This document shows, in pieces, positions 33,436 through 42,575 of a stretch of DNA of 47,941 nucleotides. The notes below the pieces were generated by a model. The model was not told the origin of the DNA. It was given only the letters and a program-made list of their open reading frames with translations, and ran no database searches. Source of the DNA: Octadecabacter sp. (GTDB lineage Bacteria; Pseudomonadota; Alphaproteobacteria; Rhodobacterales; Rhodobacteraceae); NCBI GenBank assembly GCA_017886375.1, contig JAGGNB010000175.1, forward strand, positions 1-47,941, read 5' to 3'. Positions within the stretch are counted from its first letter, which is position 1, and every line of letters begins with the position of its first letter. The translations under genes were made by a program, and so were the position numbers.

Positions 33436-35697
33436 TTAACTTGCGCGGCGTTCGGGATTGTAGCGGCTGTCGTCTGCCACTTGGAACCGTCCATTGCGGA
33501 CTTTGGTAAAGCGGCCTTCGCGCAGCAGGTTGGCGAAGCTGCGCAAACCGTCTTCGCGGTTGAATTCGCCGCTCGCCACGGTGCGCACGCGGCGCAACAG
33601 TTGTGGGCGGGAGAATTCGTCAGCACCTTCAACGAAAGCAGTGTAGGCGGCGGCCGCTTCGAGCAAGTCGGGCAGTTCGGTTGCGCCCATATTTTCGGCG
33701 AATTCCGCAAATGACCCAGAAGCTTGGGCATTGTTGTCTTCTTTGCGGGCGGCGACACGGCGCGGCACCACGGGAGCGGCAGGACCGCGTTCATTGTTGG
33801 CGTCATCCAGGTCGATGCGCTGGGCGGCGACCAGTTTAAGGGGCGCCGGACGCGGACGTTCCGTGCGGGTATTGGAGCGCACAACAGGACGAGGACGCGC
33901 GCCGCTACCAGAGGGGTCTGCGCCTTCGGGGCGAACGGCCACGGAAAGGTCATTGCGGAACGCGTTTTCGACGTCTTGGTCATCGTCCTCGGGTTCACCC
34001 ACTTGGCGGGCGGCTTCTTTGGCGGCAACGGCGGCTTTGAGTTGCGCAATTGCGTCGCGACGACGGCTGCCTTCGGGTTCTTTCATCTGCACATCAGATT
34101 CTGACATCAGGCGATCAAGTGCGGCGTCATCAACTTGCGGTTCAGCAGCATCAAACGCATTTTCAGGCGCGTCATCGTCGGACGTGACATCCGGTGCGAT
34201 CTGCGCGGTGGACATCGCATCCCTGGAATGACTTGCGACGTTGTCCGCCATATCAGCAGCGGACAATTCGTCGGCCACATCGCTTTCGAAATCTGCTTTG
34301 ATTTCGGCCAGATCATTTGCGAAATCATCGTCTTCGATAATTGGCATCTCTGTATCTGTGAAATCGCTGTCTTCGAGATAGTCGTCGAGGTCGTCTGCGC
34401 CATCGAGCATCCCCAAATCGGGCCCAGTATTGGGCGAAGGTGCTTGGGATTGGGCACCTATCTCGCCTCTTTGGACCGCGGAGTCGAAATCGGCGCGCTT
34501 CATGCGGGTCACGCGGGCTTGAGGTTGCGCTATGGTGTCTTCATCGGCGTCATCGGCGATGTCAGTGGCTTCGATTTGCGGTTCAGCGACCGATTCTTCC
34601 GGTTCGGCTGAGTCCTCTGGTTCGGAGTGCTGCGCCATAAAACGAGCGAGCGTATCTGAGCCGTCTTCGTCGGGCGCATCTGTCTCGTCGGGTGCATCTG
34701 CGCCCGTTTCGGAATTTGATGCGGGCTCCTCTATCTCTGCCTGATTGGCGTCAAGATCGACAACCGGATCTGTCGGGGCCTCATCCTCAGTTGGGTCGAT
34801 TTGGTCAACGTCCGACATGTCAGGAGTTTCGGTTTGCGGCAAAAACTGCTCGGACAAATCATCGGCGGCGGCATTTTCGGCGTCATTTGTGTTGCCGACC
34901 ACGGCGCGGATGCGTTGCAGTTTGGCGGCGACACTGTCGACGTCGGGATGGGCGGCTATGACGGGGGATGGTTCAACCGTCGCGGCGAGGTCCGGTTCTG
35001 GATCGCTGGCGGCGGGATCTGCAATCGACGCATCGTCCTCGGTGTCTTCGGCGACAGGGTCTTCTGATGCGTCTTGCGTTACAGCGCCTAAGTCACCCAA
35101 GAGTGATGTATCTAATTCAGCGTCGGACGCGAGGTCAGGGGCGTCCTGTGGTGTGTCGTCTGATGTTACATCGTTTGCGGATTTAGCGTCAGCATCCGCC
35201 TTAGCGTCAGCCTCAACTTTAGCGTCAGCCTCAACTTTAGCATCGGCCTCAACCTTAGCGTCTGCATCTGCTTTGGCAGCTTTTTCAGCGGCCTTGGCGG
35301 CTTTTGCGGCAACCTTGGCCTTCATCTTTTCTGCTTTGCGGGCGGCTTTTGCAGCTTTGCGCGCGGCCTCAACCTTTGTGCGGGTGTCAGCGTCGTGCGC
35401 AGATTTGGATGGGGCGCTGGCATCGCCTGATTGATCGCTGAGGGCGGAGGCGCGCAAAATGATGTTGCTGCCGTCGGTGTGGGCGGCAACGCGGCGCGAA
35501 ATTTCACCTTCGGCGATTTTGGCCAACATGTCGGCGTCAGGTGTCGGGGGTTCCGCCCCAAAATACCGATCATCCGAAGCCAAACCACGAAAATATTCCG
35601 CAATAGCCTTCATCGTGCTGAAAGAATCATCGAATCCTTCGAGGGTGCACGAGAAAGTGCCGTAGGAGACGGTGAGAATCTTGCTCGGTCCAACCAT
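33436..35697 (-). CDS. large acidic Ala-rich protein with conserved ends, unknown function
   Basis: A 753-residue soluble protein. Residues 1-75 form a folded-looking N-terminal domain (KILTVSYGTFSCTLEGFDDS, then MKAIAEYFRGLASDDRYFGA). Residues about 110-140 are a highly charged Ala/Lys helix, 142-170 carry EADAKV-type repeats from an 18-nt tandem repeat, and 170-560 are acidic and disordered-looking (many Asp/Glu/Ala). Residues 660-753 are a conserved-looking C-terminal domain (FAEFAENMGATELPDLLEAA to GRFQVADDSRYNPERRA). I have seen similar proteins labelled as CheA-like or hypothetical in roseobacters, but see no histidine-kinase motif. No signal peptide. It is divergent from the thiamine diphosphokinase gene. 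Confidence 0.8.
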   Translation of the reverse strand: MVGPSKILTVSYGTFSCTLEGFDDSFSTMKAIAEYFRGLASDDRYFGAEPPTPDADMLAKIAEGEISRRVAAHTDGSNIILRASALSDQSGDASAPSKSAHDADTRTKVEAARKAAKAARKAEKMKAKVAAKAAKAAEKAAKADADAKVEADAKVEADAKVEADAKADADAKSANDVTSDDTPQDAPDLASDAELDTSLLGDLGAVTQDASEDPVAEDTEDDASIADPAASDPEPDLAATVEPSPVIAAHPDVDSVAAKLQRIRAVVGNTNDAENAAADDLSEQFLPQTETPDMSDVDQIDPTEDEAPTDPVVDLDANQAEIEEPASNSETGADAPDETDAPDEDGSDTLARFMAQHSEPEDSAEPEESVAEPQIEATDIADDADEDTIAQPQARVTRMKRADFDSAVQRGEIGAQSQAPSPNTGPDLGMLDGADDLDDYLEDSDFTDTEMPIIEDDDFANDLAEIKADFESDVADELSAADMADNVASHSRDAMSTAQIAPDVTSDDDAPENAFDAAEPQVDDAALDRLMSESDVQMKEPEGSRRRDAIAQLKAAVAAKEAARQVGEPEDDDQDVENAFRNDLSVAVRPEGADPSGSGARPRPVVRSNTRTERPRPAPLKLVAAQRIDLDDANNERGPAAPVVPRRVAARKEDNNAQASGSFAEFAENMGATELPDLLEAAAAYTAFVEGADEFSRPQLLRRVRTVASGEFNREDGLRSFANLLREGRFTKVRNGRFQVADDSRYNPERRAS
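35183..35272. repeat. five 18-nt tandem repeats in the 753-residue protein gene
   Basis: Units of the form ttagcgtcagcctcaact start at 35183, 35201, 35219, 35237 and 35255. Units 2 and 3 are identical; units 1, 4 and 5 have a few substitutions. They encode repeated (E/D)ADAK(V/A) hexapeptides on the minus strand. Copy number may vary between strains through slippage, without loss of frame. Confidence 0.9.
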
Positions 35698-35835
35698 TTT
35701 TTGCTCGCTTTCTACTCATCCAGTGATGGTCTGTTTACCATCAATTGGTTCGCAATTCGGAACAGAACCGCGTTAAACTAGGTATTATTTCGTGACCGTT
35801 TCAAGGCACGTTTCCAAAACTGAGGGTAATAAGAC

Positions 35836-36522
35836 GTGAATCAGCCGATTGTTTCAAGTATGGCAACAATCATCTTGATTGGTGGTGCAGACCCTGCAGC
35901 CGATGCCCTTACAGTCGCGTTAAAATGGGGCAAAACCGTGGCATGCGCCGATGGTGGGGCCAATCATGCGCTGTGGGCGGAACTTAATCCTGTTGCGGTC
36001 ATCGGCGACATGGATTCGATATCGGATGCCGCGCGGGATGCCTACGGCGACGTGTTGCACCCGATCACAGAACAAGACAGCACGGATTTTGACAAGGCGC
36101 TGCGCCACATCGATGCGCCCTTGATTCTAGGCGTCGGGTTTAGTGGCGCGCGGCTTGATCACGAATTGGGGTCGATGACGGTTCTGGTGCGCCACCCTGA
36201 TCGGCGCTGCATTCTGATTGGCGATGACACGATCACCCTTGTCTGTCCGTCCAAGATCACGCTTGATTTGCCGATGGGCAGTGCTGTGTCGCTTTATCCA
36301 ATGGCAGACGTTGGCTGTGACAGTACTGGATTGCGTTGGCCAACCACCGGATTGCGATTCGCGCCAGACAGTCGGGTCGGCACGTTGAATAAAGTGGACG
36401 GCACGGTGACGCTGCGCCCAGATGCGCCGAAAATGTTGTTGATCCTGCCCCGCGCGGCGTTGGACGCTACGATAGCGGCGCTATTGCAGGACGACGCGAG
36501 ATGGCCCGTTCGCGCACAATGA
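35836..36522 (+). CDS. thiamine diphosphokinase
   Basis: A 228-residue thiamine diphosphokinase (TPK type), which makes thiamine diphosphate from thiamine and ATP. Family motifs are seen as ADGGANHA, VIGDMDSIS, EQDSTDFDKALRH and GARLDHELG. The length fits the two-domain family. The start is uncertain: a GTG at 35836 has GAGGG 12 bases before it, and an ATG at 35860 (MATIILIGG) has none. It is divergent from the large acidic protein and overlaps the convergent EamA gene by 56 bases at the 3' ends. Confidence 0.92.
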   Translation: MNQPIVSSMATIILIGGADPAADALTVALKWGKTVACADGGANHALWAELNPVAVIGDMDSISDAARDAYGDVLHPITEQDSTDFDKALRHIDAPLILGVGFSGARLDHELGSMTVLVRHPDRRCILIGDDTITLVCPSKITLDLPMGSAVSLYPMADVGCDSTGLRWPTTGLRFAPDSRVGTLNKVDGTVTLRPDAPKMLLILPRAALDATIAALLQDDARWPVRAQ

Positions 36523-37372
36523 CATAAAGCCCTGCGGCAATTGTGATGCAGATGCCCACGGCGGCCAGCCCATTGGGCAGATCGTGAAAAATCAAATATC
36601 CAATCACCGTGCCAATCGGAATTTCGAGGTATTGCATCGGCGCGAGGGTGGTGGACGGTGCGAAGCGCAACGACCATGTCATCAACAGATGCGCGACCGT
36701 TCCCATGCATCCAAGGATCGCGAGGAGCAGCCACGCGTTGTCGGGGATCGTCCTGAGTGCCAAAAGCGGCGTTTCGGGAAACAAGATCATCGCCAGCCCA
36801 ACCGCAGGCACGGCCATAACACCGGACAGGGCCTGCAATCCAATGGGGTCCACGTCTTTGGCAATGGCCCGTGTGACCAACATGAACAGCGCAAAGACCA
36901 CGGCGACACCTACGGGCAGCAGTGCGGGCAGGCCGACTTGTACAAAGTTTGGCTGCACTACAAGCAACGTGCCGACAAACCCGACAGCGCAGGCCGCCAG
37001 ACGGTGCGCGCCGACGTCTTCGTTCAGATACACTTTGCCAAGCAGCAGCATAATAAACGGCATGACGAACGCGATGGCGATGGCATCGGCAAGTTCCAGG
37101 TATTGCAGCGATGAAAACATCAACGTGATGCCCGCGATGTGCAGTACAGTGCGAAAGGCCGTCAGCCGGATTAACCGCGCGCCTTGTGGCATCGGATATT
37201 TCAGCAGCCAGACCAGCGGCAGCAGCAACGCGGCCTGCACCGTGAACCGCACCAGCACCAGAAATCCGACCGACATATCGGCGCCCAACACTTTGGCCAT
37301 CGCATCGCCAAGCGGCGCCAACACACAAAATCCGAGCATGAGCAGAATACCAAGGAACGGACGGTCGATCAT
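36467..37372 (-). CDS. EamA-family (DMT) exporter, copy 1
   Basis: A 301-residue protein with ten predicted helices in two EamA repeats, a drug/metabolite transporter probably exporting amino acids or metabolites. The second repeat ends in LAPMQYLEIPIGTVIGYLIF, the usual EamA region. It is 32 bases after a paralog with the same segment (LAPMQYLEIPVATVLGLLVF). Its last 56 bases overlap the thiamine diphosphokinase gene tail to tail. The start MIDRPFLGILLMLGFC matches the paralog's helix 1. The substrate is not known; tandem pairs may act as one system or be diverging duplicates. Confidence 0.85.
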   Translation of the reverse strand: MIDRPFLGILLMLGFCVLAPLGDAMAKVLGADMSVGFLVLVRFTVQAALLLPLVWLLKYPMPQGARLIRLTAFRTVLHIAGITLMFSSLQYLELADAIAIAFVMPFIMLLLGKVYLNEDVGAHRLAACAVGFVGTLLVVQPNFVQVGLPALLPVGVAVVFALFMLVTRAIAKDVDPIGLQALSGVMAVPAVGLAMILFPETPLLALRTIPDNAWLLLAILGCMGTVAHLLMTWSLRFAPSTTLAPMQYLEIPIGTVIGYLIFHDLPNGLAAVGICITIAAGLYVIVRERAISRRPAIAPLS

Positions 37373-37404
37373 CGGCTTACGCTAGGGGGATGCAGGGGCT
37401 GCGT

Positions 37405-38346
37405 CTAGATCGGGGCATGTGGCCGTGTCGTGACGCGTGACGTGACCCGTTCGCGGTGGATCATATAAAGCCCCGCCCCCATGATAAGAACAATCCCCGC
37501 CAGCGCCATTGCGTTGGGGAACTGTGCAAACACCAACAAACCCAGCACCGTCGCCACCGGAATTTCGAGGTATTGCATCGGCGCCAAAGTCGATGACGGC
37601 GCGAGGGTCAGCCCGTAGGTCATCATCATATGACTGACGGTGGCAAAGAACCCGACGCCGAGCAGCCAGATCCAATAAATGCCTTGCGGCCAGACCGGAT
37701 CAAGCGCGGCAACACCGGTTCCATTTGCGATCCAAACGACGGGCACGCACATCAGCGTCGCAATCAAGCCCGTGTGAAACTGCATCATCACCGGATGCAG
37801 CCGCCCGCGTAGCCCACGCGTTACCAATACATAACCCGCAAAACACACAGCCGTCCCAAGCGGATACAGCGCAACAGCCCCGAAGGTGGCAAACGACGGC
37901 TGGATCACCAGAACGACGCCGAGGAACCCAACGCCTGCGGCGGCGACGCGGCGCGGGCCGACGTCTTCGCCAAAGGCATACTTACCGACCAGCATGACGA
38001 TGAACGGTTCGATAAACACAATCGCCAGTGCATCCGCCAGCGGCATGACCCGAATGGCGGAGATGAAAAAGAACGTCGACAACATCAACAGGGTCGCCCG
38101 CACAGTCAGCAAGCCCAGCCGCCCGTTAAATCTGAACGACAGGCCCATGGCCAAACAGAATGGCAACATCAACCCGACCTGCACCAAGAACCGCGCCGCT
38201 GTGATTTGCCCGACTGGAATAATGTCGGACGCAAGCTTGGCCGCGACATCTAACAGGGGTGCTGTCAGGCAAAAGCCGATCATCAGGGCGACGCCCAGCA
38301 TGATGCGGTCGGTGGTAGTCTCGGCTGAGATGGACTGGGGTGTCAT
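37405..38346 (-). CDS. EamA-family (DMT) exporter, copy 2
   Basis: A 313-residue DMT-family protein with ten helices, paralogous to the downstream copy. It shares ADALAIVFIEPFIVMLVGK (ADAIAIAFVMPFIMLLLGK in copy 1) and the LAPMQYLEIP segment, where the underlying DNA is nearly identical. The N-terminal 12 residues (MTPQSISAETTT) are hydrophilic. It is the first gene of the pair; 85 bases separate it from the TauD-family gene on the same strand, so the three may be one transcript, suggesting export or uptake linked to a carboxylate amine. This link is inference. Confidence 0.85.
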   Translation of the reverse strand: MTPQSISAETTTDRIMLGVALMIGFCLTAPLLDVAAKLASDIIPVGQITAARFLVQVGLMLPFCLAMGLSFRFNGRLGLLTVRATLLMLSTFFFISAIRVMPLADALAIVFIEPFIVMLVGKYAFGEDVGPRRVAAAGVGFLGVVLVIQPSFATFGAVALYPLGTAVCFAGYVLVTRGLRGRLHPVMMQFHTGLIATLMCVPVVWIANGTGVAALDPVWPQGIYWIWLLGVGFFATVSHMMMTYGLTLAPSSTLAPMQYLEIPVATVLGLLVFAQFPNAMALAGIVLIMGAGLYMIHRERVTSRVTTRPHAPI

Positions 38347-38431
38347 GGTCTGCGCTTAGCGGTGTGGCGGCCCTGCGTCAGGTCTAAAACCGACACTTGG
38401 GCTTAAATCAGGGCGGCTGAACAAAGCGCGT

Positions 38432-39481
38432 TTAGTCCAGCGGTGCGTTTAGGGTTGTTTGACTGGTGATGATACCGCCACGATTGCCGATCTCAATCGA
38501 GCCATAGCGTTCGGCAAACACGTCAGGCAGCGCACGATCATTTGGCATCGATAACCACAGCCGCAACAAATGACGGCGTTTGTCAGGGTCAGGCCAGTCG
38601 GTGAACGCCGTGCGGTCGTGCAACTGACTGTGGTTATAAACGAACTGCATATCGCCGGGTTGCATCTGCATCGACAAGTGCAGGTCTGGATCGTTGGCGA
38701 GACTGTCAAACAGATCAAGGGCTTGGATATGTCGATCCGTCAATCGCGGCGCATTCGCGAAGCGCTGGGCACTTTCAATATATTGGCGCTGGTAAAACAC
38801 CGTCAGATTGCCAGCATGCCAGTTCAGGATGGGAATGCGCATGAAAGGTTCTGCGCCGTCGGGGATTTCACCACGGCGGTCGGTCGCAATCGGGTCAAAC
38901 AACAGCGCCAGCAGATCAGGGCGCTGGGCGGCCATGCGGTTGGCGATGGTTTGCGCGCTGACCAACAAAGACATGCCGCCGATCTGCGCCTCGCGCAGGC
39001 ACAATAGCCCAACCACATCGGCACTGTCGGTGTGAAACGTCTGGCGCGCGGCGGTCTGGTAGATGCGCGTCGTCGGATCGTTTGCGTCCACGCCGATGTT
39101 GCGCACATGGCCAAGACTATGTCCGGCCGCGTTCTGGGACCGCGCGTGGCCAAGATGTGCCCCGATGCCGCAAAAGATCGTCGCCGCGGTTTCTTGCGTA
39201 TAGGTGGCGACGGGAAGACCGCGCAGAACCTCAAACCCGCGTCCCTGCAACAGGGTGTGCGACAGAGTTTTGAGGTGTGCGGCAAAGGTCGGCAACGGGA
39301 ACGCATTCGCCGTGATCTCACCGACATCGCGGCCTAGTGAGAGGTAGTGCGCCGCGGCGGTTTCAAGTTCGCGGATTTGAACGGGCGTGAGGTCGATCAG
39401 CCAGTCGGCTTCACGGGCGGCGATATCGCGGCCAAGCCAAGCGGCGGGACCAGTGAACGTGGTGGGGAGGGGATGTGCCAT
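38432..39481 (-). CDS. TauD/gamma-butyrobetaine hydroxylase-like dioxygenase
   Basis: A 349-residue Fe(II)/2-oxoglutarate-dependent dioxygenase of the TauD/TfdA superfamily. The iron ligands H and D are in FHTDSADVVGLLCL, and the second His with the 2-oxoglutarate arginine is in NHSQLHDRTAF and RRHLLRLWL. The product could oxidise taurine-like, carnitine-like or other betaine substrates. The start is uncertain: the ATG at 39481 gives MAHPLPTTFTGPAAWLGRDI, which fits relatives, but has no ribosome-binding site. A frame up to 39562 (TTG) runs through an inverted repeat and is less likely. It is upstream of the two EamA genes on the same strand. Confidence 0.85.
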   Translation of the reverse strand: MAHPLPTTFTGPAAWLGRDIAAREADWLIDLTPVQIRELETAAAHYLSLGRDVGEITANAFPLPTFAAHLKTLSHTLLQGRGFEVLRGLPVATYTQETAATIFCGIGAHLGHARSQNAAGHSLGHVRNIGVDANDPTTRIYQTAARQTFHTDSADVVGLLCLREAQIGGMSLLVSAQTIANRMAAQRPDLLALLFDPIATDRRGEIPDGAEPFMRIPILNWHAGNLTVFYQRQYIESAQRFANAPRLTDRHIQALDLFDSLANDPDLHLSMQMQPGDMQFVYNHSQLHDRTAFTDWPDPDKRRHLLRLWLSMPNDRALPDVFAERYGSIEIGNRGGIITSQTTLNAPLD

Positions 39482-39823
39482 GATAGTTAGACAAGTAGCC
39501 GAGAGTTGATGTGCATTAAACCACATCTTTCGCGGAACACGGATCAAATCTGGATAGGTCAATCACCTCTGATCCAGATTTGAAGGCGAGGCTGGTGTCT
39601 TTTCTGCTGTCCAAAGTGCGACAAGGCAGGTTTTCGGTTATGACGCGCTTTATAGGATTTGGGGGCGCCTAGGACTGCAGCCGATCTGCTTTGCTTGCGC
39701 GTCGCGCCGTGCCGCCAAATGCAACGGCGCCTCAAATCTACTGATTTCAAGTTTTTTGTGCTATGAATTTTCGACCAAAGCCAATCGGCCTTGGTTTATT
39801 TTATAGATAGGTAAGGATTTGAA
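39482..39823. other. gene-free stretch between the dioxygenase and a small-protein gene
   Basis: This 342-base divergent spacer holds the perfect 12-bp inverted repeat listed separately and otherwise no gene I can support. Both neighbours must take their promoters from it. A candidate -10 (TATGAA) lies at about 39760, before the small-protein gene. Confidence 0.5.
39544..39583. promoter_or_regulatory. perfect 12-bp inverted repeat
   Basis: tcaaatctggat (39544-39555) and atccagatttga (39572-39583) with a 16-base spacer, 63 bases before the dioxygenase ATG. It could be an operator bound by a dimer, or an RNA hairpin of the leader. Confidence 0.6.
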
Positions 39824-40111
39824 ATGTTTGCTCGTGTGACACATTATAAGATGAAGCCCGGTTCAAAAGACGCCACAACCGCGATCATGAATTCGCTGAA
39901 AAGCGAGATTATGGGCATGCCCGGAATTCATAATTTCATCAATGTCTTGAATGACGATGGCAGCGGCTACGTTATCTCGGTGGTCGAAAGTGAGGCGACG
40001 TCAAACGCAAATGCTGCGAAAGTGGCAGAGCTTTGGGGCGCATTTTCCGACTACATGGAAGCCGCCCCCACAGCTGTCGGCTATGACGTCGTTGCGAATT
40101 GGCAAAACTAG
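39824..40111 (+). CDS. small dimeric alpha+beta-barrel-like protein, unknown
   Basis: A 95-residue soluble protein starting MFARVTHYKMKPGSKDATTA. The pattern of strand-helix-strand (RVTHYKMKPG, then VISVVESEATSNANAAKVAE) resembles the antibiotic biosynthesis monooxygenase (ABM)-like ferredoxin fold of about 95-100 residues. No catalytic residue is clear and the substrate is unknown. AAGGAT precedes the ATG by 6 bases, and a strong terminator follows within 21 bases, so it is a single-gene unit. It is divergent from the dioxygenase. Confidence 0.7.
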   Translation: MFARVTHYKMKPGSKDATTAIMNSLKSEIMGMPGIHNFINVLNDDGSGYVISVVESEATSNANAAKVAELWGAFSDYMEAAPTAVGYDVVANWQN

Positions 40112-40131
40112 ATAAGCTAAAAAACGTCGTG

Positions 40132-40177
40132 TTGGAGGAACGCCTTGTTGGTCAAAGGCGCTCCTCCAATTTTATTT
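40132..40177 (+). terminator. strong intrinsic terminator, probably shared by both strands
   Basis: ttggaggaacgcctt (40132-40146) and aaggcgctcctccaa (40155-40169) form a 15-bp stem with one mismatch, followed by ttttattt. It ends the 39824 gene and, read the other way, follows sdaA with a weaker T-run a few bases beyond. Confidence 0.9.
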
Positions 40178-40193
40178 GTAGCACCTAAACGTT

Positions 40194-41567
40194 TTAGCAA
40201 TTCGGAACGTTCACAGCCAAGCCGCCGAGCGCTGTTTCTTTATATTTATCAGACATATCAGCCCCCGTTTGGCGCATGGTTTCAATCGCAGCGTCCAGCG
40301 GAACAAGATGCGTGCCATCGCCACGCAGGGCGAGGGATGCTGCTGACACGGCCTTGATCGCGCCGAGGCCATTGCGTTCGATGCACGGCACCTGAACCAG
40401 CCCGCGCACCGGATCGCAGGTCATGCCGAGGTGATGTTCAAGCGCGATTTCGGCGGCGTTTTCGATCTGTTCGGGGGTGCCACCCAAGACGGCACACAGG
40501 CCAGCCGCCGCCATCGCAGCCGCACTGCCGACTTCGGCCTGACAGCCCGCTTCTGCGCCCGAGATCGAGGCATTGAATTTCACCAAGCCGCCAATCGCCG
40601 CCGCCGTCAGCAAAAAGTCTGCGATCTTGCCAGTCGACGCGCTGGGCACGTGGTCCAGGTAATAACGGATTGCCGCTGGAACCACGCCTGCCGCGCCATT
40701 GGTGGGGGCGGTGACGACCTGCCCACCGGCGGCGTTTTCTTCGTTCACGGCCATAGCGTAGGCTGACATCCAGTCGTTGATTGTGTGGGGTGCAGTTTGG
40801 TTGAGGCCAGCCTCGGCCAAGAGCGCTTCGTGGATGCCTTTGGCACGGCGTTTGACGAACAATCCACCGGGTAAAATACCATCCGTCACCAGCCCGCGAT
40901 CAATGCAGTCGTTCATCACCTGCCAAAGACGGTTCAGGCCTGTGTCGAGGTCGGCGTGACTGATCCGGCTCAGTTCATTTTCGCGCTTCATGTCCGCGAT
41001 GCTCAGCCCACTTTCTGCTGCCATATCAAGCATTTCAGCGGCACTTTTGAACGGGAAGGGCACTGGCGGGCCATCCTGTTTGTCGGCCCCTGAGGCGAGT
41101 TCATCAGCCGTCAAAACAAAGCCGCCGCCGATGGAATAATATGTCACCTGAGTCACCACATCGCCCTGTGCATCGCATCCTTTCAGGATCATGCCATTGG
41201 CGTGGCCTGTTAGCGCGGGGCCGTAGTCAAATTCAAGATGCTCTTTAGGGCGAAACGTCAGGCGTGGCAGGCCGTCCGGTTCGACCCAGCCATCCTTGGC
41301 GATCCGCGCCATTTCGCTGTCCGCTTTGTCACGGTCGTAATCATCGGCGCGAAATCCGGCGAGGCCAAGGACCGTGGCGCGGTCGGTGGAATGCCCGACG
41401 CCGGTAAACGCCAGTGATCCATGCAGCGATGCCTTGAGGCCCGCGACCTTAAAGGGTTGCGCGCGCAGGTGATCAAGGAAGCGCGCGGCGGCGACCATGG
41501 GGCCGATGGTATGGGATGATGACGGGCCAATGCCCACTTTGAACATATCGAAGACGGAGAGGAACAT
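40194..41567 (-). CDS. sdaA: L-serine ammonia-lyase (iron-sulfur)
   Basis: A 457-residue single-chain L-serine dehydratase that makes pyruvate and ammonia with a 4Fe-4S cluster. It has the N-terminal beta domain ([20 protein letters not shown]) and the alpha domain with [23 protein letters not shown] and VQVPCIERN. Cluster ligands are C342, C384 and C395. The protein ends LAVNVPNC with a C-terminal Cys (C457). In Legionella pneumophila L-serine dehydratase the equivalent terminal Cys was shown to reach back and coordinate the cluster. Positions fit within one residue of that enzyme. It is divergent from rpiA. Confidence 0.96.
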   Translation of the reverse strand: MFLSVFDMFKVGIGPSSSHTIGPMVAAARFLDHLRAQPFKVAGLKASLHGSLAFTGVGHSTDRATVLGLAGFRADDYDRDKADSEMARIAKDGWVEPDGLPRLTFRPKEHLEFDYGPALTGHANGMILKGCDAQGDVVTQVTYYSIGGGFVLTADELASGADKQDGPPVPFPFKSAAEMLDMAAESGLSIADMKRENELSRISHADLDTGLNRLWQVMNDCIDRGLVTDGILPGGLFVKRRAKGIHEALLAEAGLNQTAPHTINDWMSAYAMAVNEENAAGGQVVTAPTNGAAGVVPAAIRYYLDHVPSASTGKIADFLLTAAAIGGLVKFNASISGAEAGCQAEVGSAAAMAAAGLCAVLGGTPEQIENAAEIALEHHLGMTCDPVRGLVQVPCIERNGLGAIKAVSAASLALRGDGTHLVPLDAAIETMRQTGADMSDKYKETALGGLAVNVPNC

Positions 41568-41753
41568 GTGCAGCAGACCTTGATGATTTCCCCATTATCC
41601 TAAGGGTTTCGCGGCGATTGTCCCACTGGAAAACGACGCATCGACAGGCGTTTGCGGGGGGGTCTTCAGCAAATGTTAATGCAGGGGTCGCACCATGGCA
41701 AAGGCCGTTCTATAAGGGCTTGAGCATCGATTCATCTTGCAGGAGCCACGCCT

Positions 41754-42542
41754 ATGTCGTTCGAACTGTCCCCTATAGACAAAGCCAAATTCGTCGCCGC
41801 CAAACAAGCGACCCAATATGTGCAAGACGGGATGAAAGTCGGCCTTGGAACCGGATCCACAGCCGCGTGGCTGGTCAAGTGTCTGGGTGAGATGGTCGAA
41901 AAAGAAGGCTTGAAAATCAAGGGTGTACCGACATCAACCCGCACCGCAGAACTGGCGCGTGATGTCGGGATTGAGGTTATTTCGCTGGACGAAGCGAAAT
42001 GGCTGGATCTGACAATTGACGGCACCGATGAATACGATGGTAACCTGAATTTGATCAAAGGTGGCGGTGGGGCGCTGTTGCAGGAAAAGATTGTTGCCAC
42101 CGCAAGTGATCAAATGATCGTCATCGCTGATGCGTCTAAGCAAGTGGAAACATTGGGAAATTTCCCGTTGCCGATTGAAGTTATTCCGTTCGGCTGGCAG
42201 ACCACAAAGACCTTAGTAGAGGAAACACTGATCGGCATGGACGTGCTGGGGCGGCAAGTGACGCTGCGCATGAACGGTGATGCGCCCTATTATACAGATG
42301 AGGGCAATCACATTCTTGATTTGCACCTGAACCGGATCGGAAATGCGCGGCAATTTTCACTTGTTATCAACCAGATACCAGGTGTTGTTGAAAACGGGCT
42401 GTTCATCGATATCTGTGATATTGTCGTCGTCGGCCACGGCGATGGCCGCGTTGAAGTGCGCGATATCAACACCGGATCAGTCGAGGAAAGCCGTATCGAT
42501 TTCGTCGAGACGGACAACCTGTTTGTCGATCTCAACGACTGA
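41754..42542 (+). CDS. rpiA: ribose-5-phosphate isomerase A
   Basis: A 262-residue RpiA, somewhat longer than E. coli RpiA (219) through its N- and C-terminal ends. Motifs: GLGTGSTAAW near residue 32, DGTDEYDGNLNLIKGGGGAL, KIVATAS and KQVETLGNFPLPIEV. It interconverts ribose-5-phosphate and ribulose-5-phosphate in the pentose phosphate pathway. AGGAG precedes the ATG by 9 bases. It is followed after 219 bases by gor, which needs NADPH from the same pathway. Confidence 0.96.
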   Translation: MSFELSPIDKAKFVAAKQATQYVQDGMKVGLGTGSTAAWLVKCLGEMVEKEGLKIKGVPTSTRTAELARDVGIEVISLDEAKWLDLTIDGTDEYDGNLNLIKGGGGALLQEKIVATASDQMIVIADASKQVETLGNFPLPIEVIPFGWQTTKTLVEETLIGMDVLGRQVTLRMNGDAPYYTDEGNHILDLHLNRIGNARQFSLVINQIPGVVENGLFIDICDIVVVGHGDGRVEVRDINTGSVEESRIDFVETDNLFVDLND

Positions 42543-42575
42543 TCGTGAAGCCGAAGGAACGGGCCTAGTTGGGCC

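Noticed and set aside
36294-37328. Open frame of 344 codons on the minus strand overlapping the EamA gene
   Set aside because: It is a shifted frame of the EamA gene rich in Arg, His and Cys without helices; the EamA frame has the family motifs.
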